DNA of 64,000 nucleotides from Streptomyces sp. CG1 (GTDB lineage Bacteria > Actinomycetota > Actinomycetes > Streptomycetales > Streptomycetaceae), in the NCBI RefSeq assembly GCF_041080625.1, contig NZ_CP163518.1:5208001-5272000 (forward strand), given 5' to 3'. The notes below the pieces were generated by a model, which did not search any database, was not told where the DNA came from, and saw nothing but the letters and a program-made list of their open reading frames with translations. Both the position numbers and the translations under genes were made by a program. Position 1 is the stretch's first letter. Each line of letters opens with the position of its first letter. This document shows positions 17,490 to 26,053 of the stretch, piece by piece.

Positions 17490-18083
17490 TTAGCGCACCA
17501 GTCCCAGCTCAGGGTCCTCGCGCAGCTTGCCGAGTGCTCGCGACACCGCCGACTTCACCGTGCCCACCGACACCCCGAGCACCTCGGCGGTCTGGGCCTC
17601 GCTGAGGTCCTCGTAGTACCGCAGGACGACCATCGCCCGCTGGCGTGCCGGGAGCTTCATGACCGCCCGCCACATGGCGTCGTGCAACGCCTGCCGCTCG
17701 GCCGGGTCGTCGTCACCGGGCACGGGTTCCGGCTCGGGCAACTCGTCACAGGAGAACTCGTCCACCCTGCGCTTGCGCCACTGCGAGGTCCGGGTGTTCA
17801 GCAACGCGCGGCGCACATAACCGTCGAGCGCCCGCTGGTCCTCGATCCGCTCCCACGCCACATAGGTCTTGGCGAGCGCGGTCTGCAGCAGGTCCTCGGC
17901 GTCGCTCAGGTTCGCGGTCAACGAGCGCGCGGTGCGCAGCAGGACCGGCTGGCGGGCCCGCACATACGACGCGAACGACGGGTATGCGGGAGCCTCCCCG
18001 CCCGCCCGGAGCCGAGGGTGGGGGAGAGTCTGCCGCCTAGGTGCGGCGGCGGCCGAGGCGCTGGTGCAGACGGGTGTGGTCAT
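17490..18083 (-). CDS. SigE-family ECF RNA polymerase sigma factor
   Basis: A 197-residue group 4 sigma factor. Region 2 (about 38-105) contains LTANLSDAEDLLQTALAKTY and VAWERIEDQRALDGYVRRAL; region 4 (about 140-190) has LPARQRAMVVLRYYEDLSEA and VLGVSVGTVKSAVSRAL. A 35-residue leader rich in Ala/Pro/Arg precedes region 2. No anti-sigma gene adjoins it. The upstream 300 bp may hold an autoregulated promoter, but no consensus was proved. Confidence 0.9.
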   Translation of the reverse strand: MTTPVCTSASAAAAPRRQTLPHPRLRAGGEAPAYPSFASYVRARQPVLLRTARSLTANLSDAEDLLQTALAKTYVAWERIEDQRALDGYVRRALLNTRTSQWRKRRVDEFSCDELPEPEPVPGDDDPAERQALHDAMWRAVMKLPARQRAMVVLRYYEDLSEAQTAEVLGVSVGTVKSAVSRALGKLREDPELGLVR

Positions 18084-18388
18084 GGCTCCACGCTAGGAGG
18101 GGACCTCCCTGCGGCGGATCGCCCGCAGGTCCCGAAGCGGAGTCCCCCTCAGGTTGTAGGGGTGGTGCTGACTGCACCTCCTGAAGGTGGACGGCGAGTG
18201 CACCCCGTCTGCGGGTACGACCCTGAGCCCGCCCCGATCATCCCTGGCCCCGTCGGCCGAACCGACCCTGACACGGAGGGCCGACCCCACGCTGACCAGG
18301 GGCGCGGGTCGGGTGCCGAGCGGCGGCTCCGGGCGCGCTCCCGCCAACGGCCAATGGCCGATAGCCGCTGACCGTCAGCCGTCAGCCG
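18084..18388. other. Intergenic region with 7-bp tandem repeat
   Basis: No gene is seen. The right end holds about five tandem CCGTCAG units (18372-18406), running through the stop codon of the lipid-transfer gene. The rest is the presumed promoter side of the sigma factor gene. Confidence 0.6.
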
Positions 18389-19555
18389 TCAGCCGTCAGC
18401 CGTCAGGATCAAGCCCGATGTCGGGACGCCGGTGCCGGCCGTCACCAGGGTTCGGGTCGCTCCCGGTATCTGGTTCACCGCCGTGCCCCGCAGCTGACGT
18501 ACCGCTTCCGCCATGCCGTTCATCCCGTGCAGGTAGGCCTCGCCCAGCTGGCCCCCGTGGGTGTTGAGCGGCAGCCGCTCCTCCGTCACGAAGTCCGCCG
18601 CCTCCCCCTTCCCGCAGAACCCGAACTCCTCCAGCTGCATCAGCACGAACGGTGTGAAGTGGTCGTACAGGATCCCCACGTCGATGTCGGCCGGGCCGAG
18701 TCCGGAGGTGCGCCACAGCTGACGGGCCACCACTCCCATCTCCGGCAGGCCGGTCAGATCGTCCCGGTAGAAGCTGGTCATCTGCTCCTGCGCCCGGCCC
18801 GCGCCCTGGGCCGCCGCCGCGATCACGGCGGGCGGACGCGGCAGGTCCCGGGCCCGCTCCAGGGAGGTGACGACGAGTGCCTGCCCGCCGTCGGTCTCCT
18901 GGCAGCAGTCCAGCAGCCGCAGCGGCTCCACGATCCAGCGGGACGCCGCGTGCTCGGCCAGCGTGATCGGGCGGCCGTGGAAATACGCAGCCGGGTTCGT
19001 CGCCGCGTATCTGCGGTCCAGCACGGCCACCTGCCCGAACGCCTCCGGCGTCAGCCCGTACGCGTGCAGATACCGCTGAGCCGCCATCGCCACCCAGGAA
19101 GCCGGGGTGAGCAGCCCGAACGGCAGCATCCAGCCGAGCGCCGTGCCCTCCGCCGACGGCTCCCGGTGCTGCACACCCGCGCCGAATCTGCGGCCCGACC
19201 GTTCGTTGAAGGCGCGGTAGCAGACCACCACCTCCGCCACGCCCGTCGCCACCGCGAGCGCCGCCTGGAGCACGGTCGCACAGGCCGCGCCGCCGCCGTA
19301 GTGGACCCGGGAGAAGAAGGACAGCTCGCCCATCCCGCAGGCCTGAGCCACCGTGATCTCCGGGTTGGTGTCCATCGTGAACGTCACCATCCCGTCCACG
19401 TCCGCCGGCGCCAGCCCCGCGTCGTCCAGCGCGGCCCGCACCGCCTCCACGGCCAGCCGCAGCTCGCTGCGCCCGGAGTCCTTGGAGAACTCGGTGGCCC
19501 CGATCCCGGCGATCGCCGCACGGCCGCCCAGGGTGTCCCGCGCCCGCGCGCTCAT
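18389..19555 (-). CDS. Thiolase-like lipid-transfer protein (Ltp2-type retro-aldolase)
   Basis: A 388-residue thiolase-superfamily protein of the SCP-x/lipid-transfer group: AIAGIGATEFSKDSGRSELR at the N-terminus, a nucleophile-region segment HYGGGAACATVLQAALAVA, and the C-terminal NTHGGQLGEAYLHGMNGM. In Mycobacterium tuberculosis the like-sized Ltp2 (386 aa) cleaves the last steroid side-chain intermediate together with the DUF35 domain of ChsH2. Here it is the last gene of a five-gene operon with the same set. It overlaps the MaoC gene by 4 nt. Confidence 0.85.
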   Translation of the reverse strand: MSARARDTLGGRAAIAGIGATEFSKDSGRSELRLAVEAVRAALDDAGLAPADVDGMVTFTMDTNPEITVAQACGMGELSFFSRVHYGGGAACATVLQAALAVATGVAEVVVCYRAFNERSGRRFGAGVQHREPSAEGTALGWMLPFGLLTPASWVAMAAQRYLHAYGLTPEAFGQVAVLDRRYAATNPAAYFHGRPITLAEHAASRWIVEPLRLLDCCQETDGGQALVVTSLERARDLPRPPAVIAAAAQGAGRAQEQMTSFYRDDLTGLPEMGVVARQLWRTSGLGPADIDVGILYDHFTPFVLMQLEEFGFCGKGEAADFVTEERLPLNTHGGQLGEAYLHGMNGMAEAVRQLRGTAVNQIPGATRTLVTAGTGVPTSGLILTADG

Positions 19556-19986
19556 GACGCGCCTCCGGCAGGCAGGGTGACCGTCACCGTCCCGGTCACA
19601 TGCCGGCCGCTGCCGTTGGCGCCGACGACCCGCACGGTCGCCGTGTCGCCGTCGACCTCCTCGATCCTGCCGGTCAGCACCATCGTGTCCCCCGGGTAGT
19701 TGGGCACCCCGAGCCGGATGGCGACCTTGCGGAGCACCGCCGCCGGCCCGAAGTGGTCCGTGATGTATCTGCCGACGAGGCCGTTCGTCGTCAGGATGTT
19801 CATGAAGACGTCCGGGGAGCCCTTCTGCCTGGCCAGTTCCGCGTCGTGGTGCACGTCCTGGTAGTCGCGGGACGCGATCGCCCCCGCCACGATCAGCGTG
19901 CGCGTGACCGGGATCTCCAGCGGCGGCAGTTCGGCACCCACGCGCAGCACCGTCTGCGGCGTCACCGCCCCGGCCTCACTCCCCAT
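19552..19986 (-). CDS. MaoC-family hydratase subunit (ChsH1-like)
   Basis: A 144-residue single hot-dog-fold protein with the hydratase signature DYQDVHHDAELA (catalytic Asp/His) and PDVFMNILTTNGLVGRYI. By size and position it resembles ChsH1, which pairs with the MaoC domain of ChsH2 to hydrate a 3-carbon steroid side-chain enoyl-CoA. The start overlaps the end of the acyl-CoA dehydrogenase by 11 nt. Confidence 0.85.
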   Translation of the reverse strand: MGSEAGAVTPQTVLRVGAELPPLEIPVTRTLIVAGAIASRDYQDVHHDAELARQKGSPDVFMNILTTNGLVGRYITDHFGPAAVLRKVAIRLGVPNYPGDTMVLTGRIEEVDGDTATVRVVGANGSGRHVTGTVTVTLPAGGAS

Positions 19987-21001
19987 GTGCGATCAACTCC
20001 CCCAGTTCCTGGAGCACTTCGGCTCCGCAGCCCAGATACGCGTCCAGCTGCCGGCCCCACAGGAAGTGCCGGTGCACCGGATGGTCGAGGTCGGCTCCCG
20101 CCCCGCCGTGCAGATGCTGACCCGCGTGCACGACTCTCTGTCCCGCCTCGGACGCCCACCAGGCGGCGGTCAGCGCGTGCGTGGCGTACGGCAGCCCGGC
20201 GTCCCGCCGCCAGGCGGCTTCGTAGGCCGTCACCCGTATCGCCTCGGTGTCCATGTGGGCGTCGGCGGCGCGCAGTTGGACGGCCTGCCGGGTGGCGAGC
20301 GGGCGCCCGAACTGCTCCCGGGTGTTGGTGTGCGCGACGGCTCGGGCGAGGGAGCCCGCGCAGACGCCCGCCTGGAGCCCGGCGAAGGCGGTGCGGGCCG
20401 TGGCGAGGACGTCGGCGCAGGCGTCCGGGCCGCCCAGCGGCTCGGCCCACGCGCCCTCCAAGGTGAGCCGTCCCGCCGACCAGGGGGCCGTCAGCTCGAC
20501 CTCCTCGAGCCCGGTGCCCTCCCCGAGCGGCACCAGCCACAGCCGCCGCCCGGCGTCGGCGACCAGCACATGAGTGGCATCCCGCAGCCAGGGGACGACG
20601 GGGACCGTGCCCGTCAGCTCACCCCGTGCCGAGGCCCGCATGCCGGCCTGCGCGGGAAACGCCCCCGCCACCACCGCCGAGCCGTCCTCGACCGCCGGGA
20701 GCAGCCTGCCCCGCTGCTCCGCGCTGCCGTGCGCGGTGAGGGCCAGCACCCCGTACACACAGCTCGCCGCATACGGCACCTGGGCTGTCGTCCGCCCCTG
20801 CTCCTCCAGGAGCAGCACCAGTCCCAGCAGGCCGAGTTCCTCCACTGCGGCCACCAGCCCGGCCGCGCACAGGGCCTTCCACAGGTCGGGGTCGCTGCCG
20901 GTGCCGGCGGCCTTCAGCCGGTCATGGGTCGCGAGGTCGCCGAAGATCCGCGCGGCCAGGTCACGGGCCTCGGTCTGGGCCTCGGTGGGCGTGAAGTCCA
21001 T
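19976..21001 (-). CDS. Acyl-CoA dehydrogenase, short form (FadE28/ChsE1-like)
   Basis: A 341-residue acyl-CoA dehydrogenase fold: N-terminal helical domain (MDFTPTEAQTEARDLAARIF), a middle beta domain reduced relative to standard enzymes, and a C-terminal helical domain with THALTAAWWASEAGQRVVHA and QHLHGGAGADLDHPVHRHF. FAD-binding residues look partly eroded, as in the non-catalytic alpha subunit of heterotetrameric steroid acyl-CoA dehydrogenases. The M. tuberculosis counterpart FadE28 has 339 residues. It starts 1 nt after the previous gene's stop. Confidence 0.85.
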   Translation of the reverse strand: MDFTPTEAQTEARDLAARIFGDLATHDRLKAAGTGSDPDLWKALCAAGLVAAVEELGLLGLVLLLEEQGRTTAQVPYAASCVYGVLALTAHGSAEQRGRLLPAVEDGSAVVAGAFPAQAGMRASARGELTGTVPVVPWLRDATHVLVADAGRRLWLVPLGEGTGLEEVELTAPWSAGRLTLEGAWAEPLGGPDACADVLATARTAFAGLQAGVCAGSLARAVAHTNTREQFGRPLATRQAVQLRAADAHMDTEAIRVTAYEAAWRRDAGLPYATHALTAAWWASEAGQRVVHAGQHLHGGAGADLDHPVHRHFLWGRQLDAYLGCGAEVLQELGELIAHGE

Positions 21002-21002
21002 G

Positions 21003-21971
21003 TCATCCCTCGCCCTCGACGACCCGGAAGACCGGCAGCACCAGCACGCCCTCGTCGTGCCCCTCGTCCCCCTCGTCTCCGTATCGCCGGAAATCCACCC
21101 GCACCGGCAGCCCGATCCGCACCTTGTCGTACGGCACCCCCACGACGTTGCTCACCATCCGTACGCCCTCGGCGAGTTCGATCAGACCGACCGCGTAGGG
21201 CGGCTCGAAGGCCGGGAAGGGCGGGTGGTGCACCACCACGTACGAGTAGACCGTGCCCTCGCCGCTCGCCTCGACCGTGTCCCACTCCAGGCAGCCGCAC
21301 ACGTTGCAGCCCGGCAGCCAGGGGTGGCGCAGGGCGCCGCAAGCCGTGCAGCGCTGGATCAGGAGCCGTCCCTCGGCCACCGCCTCCCAGAAGCCGGCGT
21401 TGTCCCGGTTGACCACCGGGCGGGGACGCGGAGCCGGGGGTGTGCGGCGGGCCGCCGGAGCGTACTTGAGGATGCGGAAGCGGTGTGTGCCCACCAGTTC
21501 ACCGGCGGCCCGGACGTCCGTGCGGGTCGTGACGAAGTACCCCGTGCCCAGCTTCGTCGTCTTCCGTTCCGACACCGACTCGATCACCGAGTCGAACGTG
21601 ACCTCGTCGCCCGGGCGCAGGGGCCGTAGATACTCCTGCTCGCAGTCGGTGGCCACCACCGACGTACAGCCCGAGGCGTCGAGGAAGGACAGCAGGGCGT
21701 CGTAGGCACCCGTGCGGCCCTCGTGGCCGGACAGGCCGCCCATCGTCCAGGCCTGGAGCATGGTGGGCGGGGCGATGGCGTCCGGGCCGGAGTAGGCCGG
21801 GCCGGTGTCGCCCATGGCCTCGCACCAGTGCCGGATCATGGGCAGGTTGACCGGGTCCTTGCCCACCCCGGCGACGGCGGCGGGCTGCCCCTCGTACCCC
21901 TTGAGCCGTGCCCCCACCGCGTCCTCGTCCGGCACGCGCCCGGCCGCCGGCTCACCGCTCCCCCCGCTCAC
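21003..21971 (-). CDS. MaoC-DUF35 fusion (ChsH2-like)
   Basis: A 322-residue bifunctional protein. An N-terminal MaoC-like domain (about 25-175) has PVNLPMIRHWCEAMGD and GPDAIAPPTMLQAWTMGGL. The C-terminal DUF35 OB-fold (about 190-322) opens with the zinc ribbon CTACGALRHPWLPGCNVCG. GTG 21971 overlaps the preceding TGA (GTGA), with GAGGAGGGG upstream; the frame is open much further upstream but overlaps the preceding gene. ChsH2 gives one half of the hydratase plus the scaffold domain that activates Ltp2. Confidence 0.88.
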   Translation of the reverse strand: MSGGSGEPAAGRVPDEDAVGARLKGYEGQPAAVAGVGKDPVNLPMIRHWCEAMGDTGPAYSGPDAIAPPTMLQAWTMGGLSGHEGRTGAYDALLSFLDASGCTSVVATDCEQEYLRPLRPGDEVTFDSVIESVSERKTTKLGTGYFVTTRTDVRAAGELVGTHRFRILKYAPAARRTPPAPRPRPVVNRDNAGFWEAVAEGRLLIQRCTACGALRHPWLPGCNVCGCLEWDTVEASGEGTVYSYVVVHHPPFPAFEPPYAVGLIELAEGVRMVSNVVGVPYDKVRIGLPVRVDFRRYGDEGDEGHDEGVLVLPVFRVVEGEG

Positions 21972-23137
21972 CGCCGTCCCCTCCTCATCCCGAGCCGCAT
22001 CGTCGCGACGATCTCCCGCTGCACCTCGCTCACCCCGCCCCCGAACGTGTTGATCTGCGCCGCCCTGTTCAGCCGCTCCAGCTCGCCGTCCCCGAAGACT
22101 CCCGGGGAGCCGGCGCGAACCAGTCCCGCCTCGCCCGCGATCTCCTGACACATGCGATACGTCGCGACAGTCGATTCCGTTCCCGCGAATTTCACGCCGC
22201 TCGCCTCGCCCGGAGCCAGTCGGCCCGCCCCCACGTCGGCCACCAAACGCCAGCTGAGCAGGCGATTCGCCGCCAGCCGGGCATGCGCCTCGGCGGCCCG
22301 CAGCCGTACCCACGGCTCATCGATCCGGCGTCGCAGATTCACCGGATCGGGTGTACGGGCCGCCGTGAGCGCGGCGGTGAGGAACTCCTCGGCCTGCATG
22401 CCGAGGGCTGCGAGCGCGACCCGCTCATGGTTGAGCTGGCCGGTGATCAGCGACCAGCCCTCGTTCTCCGCGCCGACCAGGTTCCCGGCCGGGACGCGGA
22501 CGCCGTCGTAGTAGGTGGCCGTCGTCGCCTGCCCGCCCACCGTCTCGATCGGCGTCCAGGAGAACCCGGGTGCGTCGGTCGGGACGAGGAGGACGGAGAT
22601 GCCCCGGTGCCGGGGTGCCTCGGGGGCGGTGCGGCAGGCGAGCCAGATCCAGTCGGCGTGCTGGGCGCCCGAGGTGAAGATCTTCTGCCCGTCGATCCGC
22701 CAGCCGTCGCCCTCGCGCACGGCGCGGGTGCGCAGCGAGGCCAGGTCGGTGCCGGCGGAGGGCTCGGTGTAGCCGATCGCGAAGACGGCCACGCCGCTGA
22801 GGATACGGGGCAGGAAATGAGCCTTCTGCGCCTCGCTGCCGTATCGCATGAGGGTGGGGCCGACGGTGTTGAGCGTGACCATGGAGACCGGGGCGCCGGC
22901 CCGGTGCGCCTCGTCGAAGAACACGAACTGCTCGTCCGCGCCCCGGCCCTGGCCGCCGTACTCGACCGGCCAGCCGATCCCCAGCCAGCCATCGGCTCCG
23001 ATGCGGCGCAACAGGGCGCGGGGGTCGGCCGGTTCGCGGGCGTGGGCGGATTCACCGGGGTCCGGCAGCACATCACGGAAGTAGGCGCGGAGTTCGGCGC
23101 GCAGACGCTGCTGCCGCTCCGTGGGGGCGAGGTGCAC
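21968..23137 (-). CDS. Acyl-CoA dehydrogenase (FadE29/ChsE2-like)
   Basis: A 389-residue complete acyl-CoA dehydrogenase: FAIGYTEPSAGTDLASLRT (FAD/substrate loop), GQKIFTSGAQHADWIWLACR, and a C-terminal domain with FAGTESTVATYRMCQEIAGE. The length matches FadE29 (387 aa). It heads the five-gene operon (FadE29-like, ChsH2-like, FadE28-like, ChsH1-like, Ltp2-like). GTG 23137 has GGGAGGG about 10 nt upstream. A TTGACA -35 and an inverted repeat lie 35-75 bp upstream. Confidence 0.9.
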   Translation of the reverse strand: MHLAPTERQQRLRAELRAYFRDVLPDPGESAHAREPADPRALLRRIGADGWLGIGWPVEYGGQGRGADEQFVFFDEAHRAGAPVSMVTLNTVGPTLMRYGSEAQKAHFLPRILSGVAVFAIGYTEPSAGTDLASLRTRAVREGDGWRIDGQKIFTSGAQHADWIWLACRTAPEAPRHRGISVLLVPTDAPGFSWTPIETVGGQATTATYYDGVRVPAGNLVGAENEGWSLITGQLNHERVALAALGMQAEEFLTAALTAARTPDPVNLRRRIDEPWVRLRAAEAHARLAANRLLSWRLVADVGAGRLAPGEASGVKFAGTESTVATYRMCQEIAGEAGLVRAGSPGVFGDGELERLNRAAQINTFGGGVSEVQREIVATMRLGMRRGRR

Positions 23138-23171
23138 GGCGGGGGCCCTCCCGGCCTCGCGTACCTGACAG

Positions 23172-23212
23172 GGACAGTTTCTGACTGTCCGTCAGATATT
23201 GGCGGGTGTCAA
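23172..23212 (-). promoter_or_regulatory. Promoter and operator candidate of igr-like operon
   Basis: Reading minus strand, TTGACA (23212-23207) is followed after 17 nt by GACAGT. That -10 candidate is part of a perfect 7-bp inverted repeat GGACAGT-TTCTG-ACTGTCC (23172-23190). The repeat would overlap the polymerase site, the usual place for a TetR-type repressor. No adjacent regulator gene is present. Confidence 0.55.
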
Positions 23213-23266
23213 GGTCGGCCACCGTCACCGGGGTCCGCCACCAGGGAACGGATACCGCACAAACGC

Positions 23267-23298
23267 CTGCGCGGCGGCACCGAAGTACCGCCGCGCAG
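23267..23298. terminator. Hairpin terminator after secreted-protein gene
   Basis: A perfect 11-bp stem (CTGCGCGGCGG / CCGCCGCGCAG) with a 10-nt loop, located downstream of the minus-strand gene ending at 23365. Confidence 0.65.
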
Positions 23299-23364
23299 AC
23301 GTGTTACGACCCCGAAGCGCTCCCCACGAGGACCCTCCTCACCAAGAGGAGCCTCGTCCGGGGG

Positions 23365-23682
23365 TCACCACAGGTGGGTGAAGTCGACGGCCACGTTCTC
23401 GTTGCCCTGCTGGATGGGTGCGAACGCGGAGTTGTTGGCCTGGGCGGTGCTGCTCTGGTTCGAGGCACCGTTGCCGACCGCGTTCTGCTGCGTGGTGGAC
23501 GAGTTGCCGAAGTTGTCGTGGCCGACTCCGCTGCCGATGACGCCCGCCACACCGGTGTTGGCGCTCGATCCGTTGCCCGCGAAGGAGCCGTTGTCGGCGG
23601 CCGCCACGCCACTGAAGAGTGCGGCTGCGAGCGGGAGAGCGGCGACGACGGCGAGTACGCGGGCGGTACGGATGGTTGCCAT
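23365..23682 (-). CDS. Small secreted N/Q/S/G-rich protein
   Basis: A 105-residue protein with a Sec signal (RTARVLAVVAALPLAAALFS, cleavage near AAA-DN). The mature part is unusually rich in Asn, Gln, Ser, Gly and Ala: NGSFAGNGSSANTGVAGV, FGNSSTTQQNAVGNGASN, and QSSTAQANNSAF. It has no Cys and ends with DFTHLW. GGAGG lies 7 nt before ATG 23682. The composition recalls curlin/amyloid-forming surface proteins, but it lacks the chaplin and rodlin signatures. Function unknown; surface role inferred. Confidence 0.8.
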   Translation of the reverse strand: MATIRTARVLAVVAALPLAAALFSGVAAADNGSFAGNGSSANTGVAGVIGSGVGHDNFGNSSTTQQNAVGNGASNQSSTAQANNSAFAPIQQGNENVAVDFTHLW

Positions 23683-24051
23683 GTTGTTCCTCCAGAACCA
23701 AGAATTCGGCGGCCCTAGGGCCGGAACTGCGTGAAGTACGGCTTGTGTCAAGGCAGTTGGCCGACCGCTCTGACTTTGTGGGCGACGTCGCGAGATCAGA
23801 GTTGCCCACCGAATCCCCGGCGAACCGCCCCGGAAGCCGCGATTAGCACGCAAGCGTGATGACAAGTCGATAAACCTCTATCGCCATCTTTTGCCATCTG
23901 CCGCCTCAGGAGGGATCAGGAGGTTCTTTCACTCCTCAAGCGGCACAAAGGGTGAATCGTTCCGTCGCATATCCGGCCATTTTCCCCGCGCCTGGCGCGT
24001 CGCCGCGGGATCCCTCTTTCTTTTTTCGAACGTACGTACGAACATGGAGCC
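23683..24051. other. Divergent intergenic region
   Basis: 369 bp between the secreted-protein gene (minus) and the Prim-Pol gene (plus). It contains a pyrimidine-rich tract and the 10-bp self-complementary CGTACGTACG close to the Prim-Pol start (24032-24041). No ORF with a ribosome site was seen. Confidence 0.5.
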
Positions 24052-24924
24052 ATGGCCACCTCCGACCGGCAGGCCACGACGCTGGCCCTCGCACACGCCC
24101 TGTCAGCCGCCGAACGCGGCCTGGCCGTCATCCCCCTGTCCCGGACGAAGCTCCCGGCCCTGCGCTCTCCCCACCGCGACGACCCCGACCCGGCCGGAGC
24201 GCGCTGCCACGGCGAGTGCGGCCGCTTCGGCCACGGTGTGTACGACGCCTCGACCGACCCGGTCCGGATCCGCGAGCTGTTCGCCGCCGCACCCTGGGCC
24301 ACCGGCTACGGCATCGCGTGCGGGCTGCCGCCGTACCAGCTGATCGGCATCGACCTGGACACCAAGTGCGGCACCGACTCCTCGACCGCGCTGCGCGAAC
24401 TGGCCCTGCGCCACCTGTTCACGATTCCGGAGACGGTCGTCGTCCGCACGCCGAGCGGCGGGCGTCACCTGTGGCTCACCGGCCCGCCGGACGTCGTCGT
24501 ACCGAACTCGGCCGGCCGGCTCGCCCCTGGGATCGACATCCGCGGCGCCGGCGGCTATCTCGTGGGCCCCGGCTCCCGCACCGAGCACGGCGAGTACACG
24601 ACCGCCCCCGGCACCGCGCATCTGGCCCCCGCGCCCTGTCCGCCCTCCCTGCTGCGTCTGCTCGTGCCACCGCCCCGGCCCCCGCAGCCGGCCCCGTCGG
24701 CTCCGGGTGACCACGGCCGCGGCCTCGTCCAGTTCGTTCTCTCCGCACACGAGGGTCAGCGCAACACCCGGCTGTTCTGGGCGGCATGCCGCGCCTACGA
24801 GAACGGCATCGGCCCCGCCCTGGTCGATCCCCTGACCGAAGCGGCTCGGGGCACCGGCCTGTCGGAACACGAGGCCCGGGCGACGATCGCCTCGGCGGCA
24901 CGGATGACAGGCCACCGGCCGTGA
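24052..24924 (+). CDS. Bifunctional DNA primase/polymerase (Prim-Pol) domain protein
   Basis: A 290-residue protein with the plasmid/phage-type Prim-Pol core at about 12-195: LIGIDLDTK (metal-binding Asp pair), VVVRTPSGGRHLWL (catalytic His) and APGIDIRGAGGYLVGPGS. A short helical C-terminus follows (NTRLFWAACRAYENG); no helicase domain. The family synthesises primers on plasmids and phages. This one lies on the chromosome side of tRNA-Ser(UGA), so it may be a fossil of an older element or a domesticated gene. Confidence 0.85.
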   Translation: MATSDRQATTLALAHALSAAERGLAVIPLSRTKLPALRSPHRDDPDPAGARCHGECGRFGHGVYDASTDPVRIRELFAAAPWATGYGIACGLPPYQLIGIDLDTKCGTDSSTALRELALRHLFTIPETVVVRTPSGGRHLWLTGPPDVVVPNSAGRLAPGIDIRGAGGYLVGPGSRTEHGEYTTAPGTAHLAPAPCPPSLLRLLVPPPRPPQPAPSAPGDHGRGLVQFVLSAHEGQRNTRLFWAACRAYENGIGPALVDPLTEAARGTGLSEHEARATIASAARMTGHRP

Positions 24925-24991
24925 CCACCGGAAACCCGGCCCGGCACGCGAAAGGGACGCCCCCTTCGGAGACGCCCCTTCCCAACATCCG

Positions 24992-25076
24992 CGGTGGGTG
25001 TGGGATTTGAACCCACGGTGACTCGCGCCACGACGGTTTTCAAGACCGTTCCCTTAGGCCGCTCGGGCAACCCACC
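24992..25076 (-). tRNA. tRNA-Ser (anticodon TGA), hybrid at AICE left end
   Basis: An 85-nt class II tRNA: acceptor GGTGGGT/ACCCACC, anticodon loop CTTGAAA, long variable arm, T loop GGTTCAAATCC. The 5' half (25037-25076) belongs to the sequence duplicated at the far end of the AICE, so this gene joins a chromosomal 3' half to an element-derived 5' half. Confidence 0.93.
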
Positions 25077-25118
25077 TCACTCCCGTCCACCTGGGACGGA
25101 GCGGCTACAGCCTACCGG
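25037..25118. repeat. Left att copy of AICE (82 bp)
   Basis: Matches 39237-39318 with 2 mismatches (positions 25105 and 25112); the first 68 bp are identical. It runs from the anticodon loop of tRNA-Ser across its 5' half and about 42 bp of upstream sequence. Confidence 0.9.
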
Positions 25119-26053
25119 TCTCCGGCCTCGCGCGGGGTCCGTGGTCCACACGGGGTCCACTGGCTCCGGGCCGCCCAAGATCACCTCTCGGATCAACCGT
25201 GGCCCAAGGGCCGCGCCGACACCGCAGAAGCCTAATGCGGTGCTGGCCCCATCCGAGATCGCGGGTCTTCGCTGGTCCCCGTGTCTGTGATCACCTGCCG
25301 CGTTTTCATGGCGCAAGGGCATGAGCGGGCTCCTGCATCTTCTGATCCGTAGGATCGGGCGGGCTGTTGGACGGGGGCTCTGCCTTTCTCCCGGATGATC
25401 GCTGGTGGTCGTGATCAACGGTCTCTGCGTGCCGTCGTTGCCGTCAGGGTTGCCGTCAGCTCCGGACGGTGGCACCGCCTGACAACGACCGTATGTGAAC
25501 TGGTGAAAGTGGCTGTGAGCGGCGAACTCGCTGCGTGCGCAGCACTTCAGGCACAGCCCGGCTGTCGGATCCCAGCTGATGCTTGACACAGGCACAGCCC
25601 GGCACAGCCCGGCCGCAAGTGACAACTTTCTCTATTGGTTCAAGGCGGCTCGCCCTGCTCGCCGCGCGCGGTACGGCCCCCGGCCGGGACTGTGCTCCTA
25701 ATGGCGCCCCCGCTCCAGCCGATGATGTCCCGCCACGTGGCGTAATAGCGATCACCGCATAGCCCCTGGTCACGGGGCAGCCATCCGCACAACTCTCCGA
25801 GTAGAGAAGCTCGTTGAAGCGAGAAGTGACGCGATGGCCTTGCCCCGGCATGCCTTACTCCGCCTGATGGAGTCACTGCGTATGGCGGACGGAACGGGTT
25901 GATCAGGGTCCTGGTCCAGCGGACCCTGCAAGAACTCATCTAGGCCACGAGGCCGATTACAAGTAGTACCGCCGCAACAATCCCGAGTGGCGCCATCCCT
26001 CGATTCATGTTAAGAACGTGGTATTCGGCCATCTGAGTGAAAGGTGATGCTCG
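25119..26053. other. Left arm of AICE, no clear gene
   Basis: About 0.9 kb without a convincing ORF. It contains TGGTCCAC (25142) and GGGTCCAC (25153) 11 bp apart near the att core, and repeated GGCACAGCCC units near 25551, 25591 and 25601. These may be integrase arm sites and a transfer-associated repeat. Confidence 0.5.

Noticed and set aside
23365..23682. Chaplin or rodlin
   Set aside because: No chaplin domain cysteines or GN motif set and no rodlin pattern; only composition is similar.
25077..25939. Several minus-strand frames in the AICE left arm
   Set aside because: No recognisable domain, no ribosome site, and they run across tRNA flank and att sequence.
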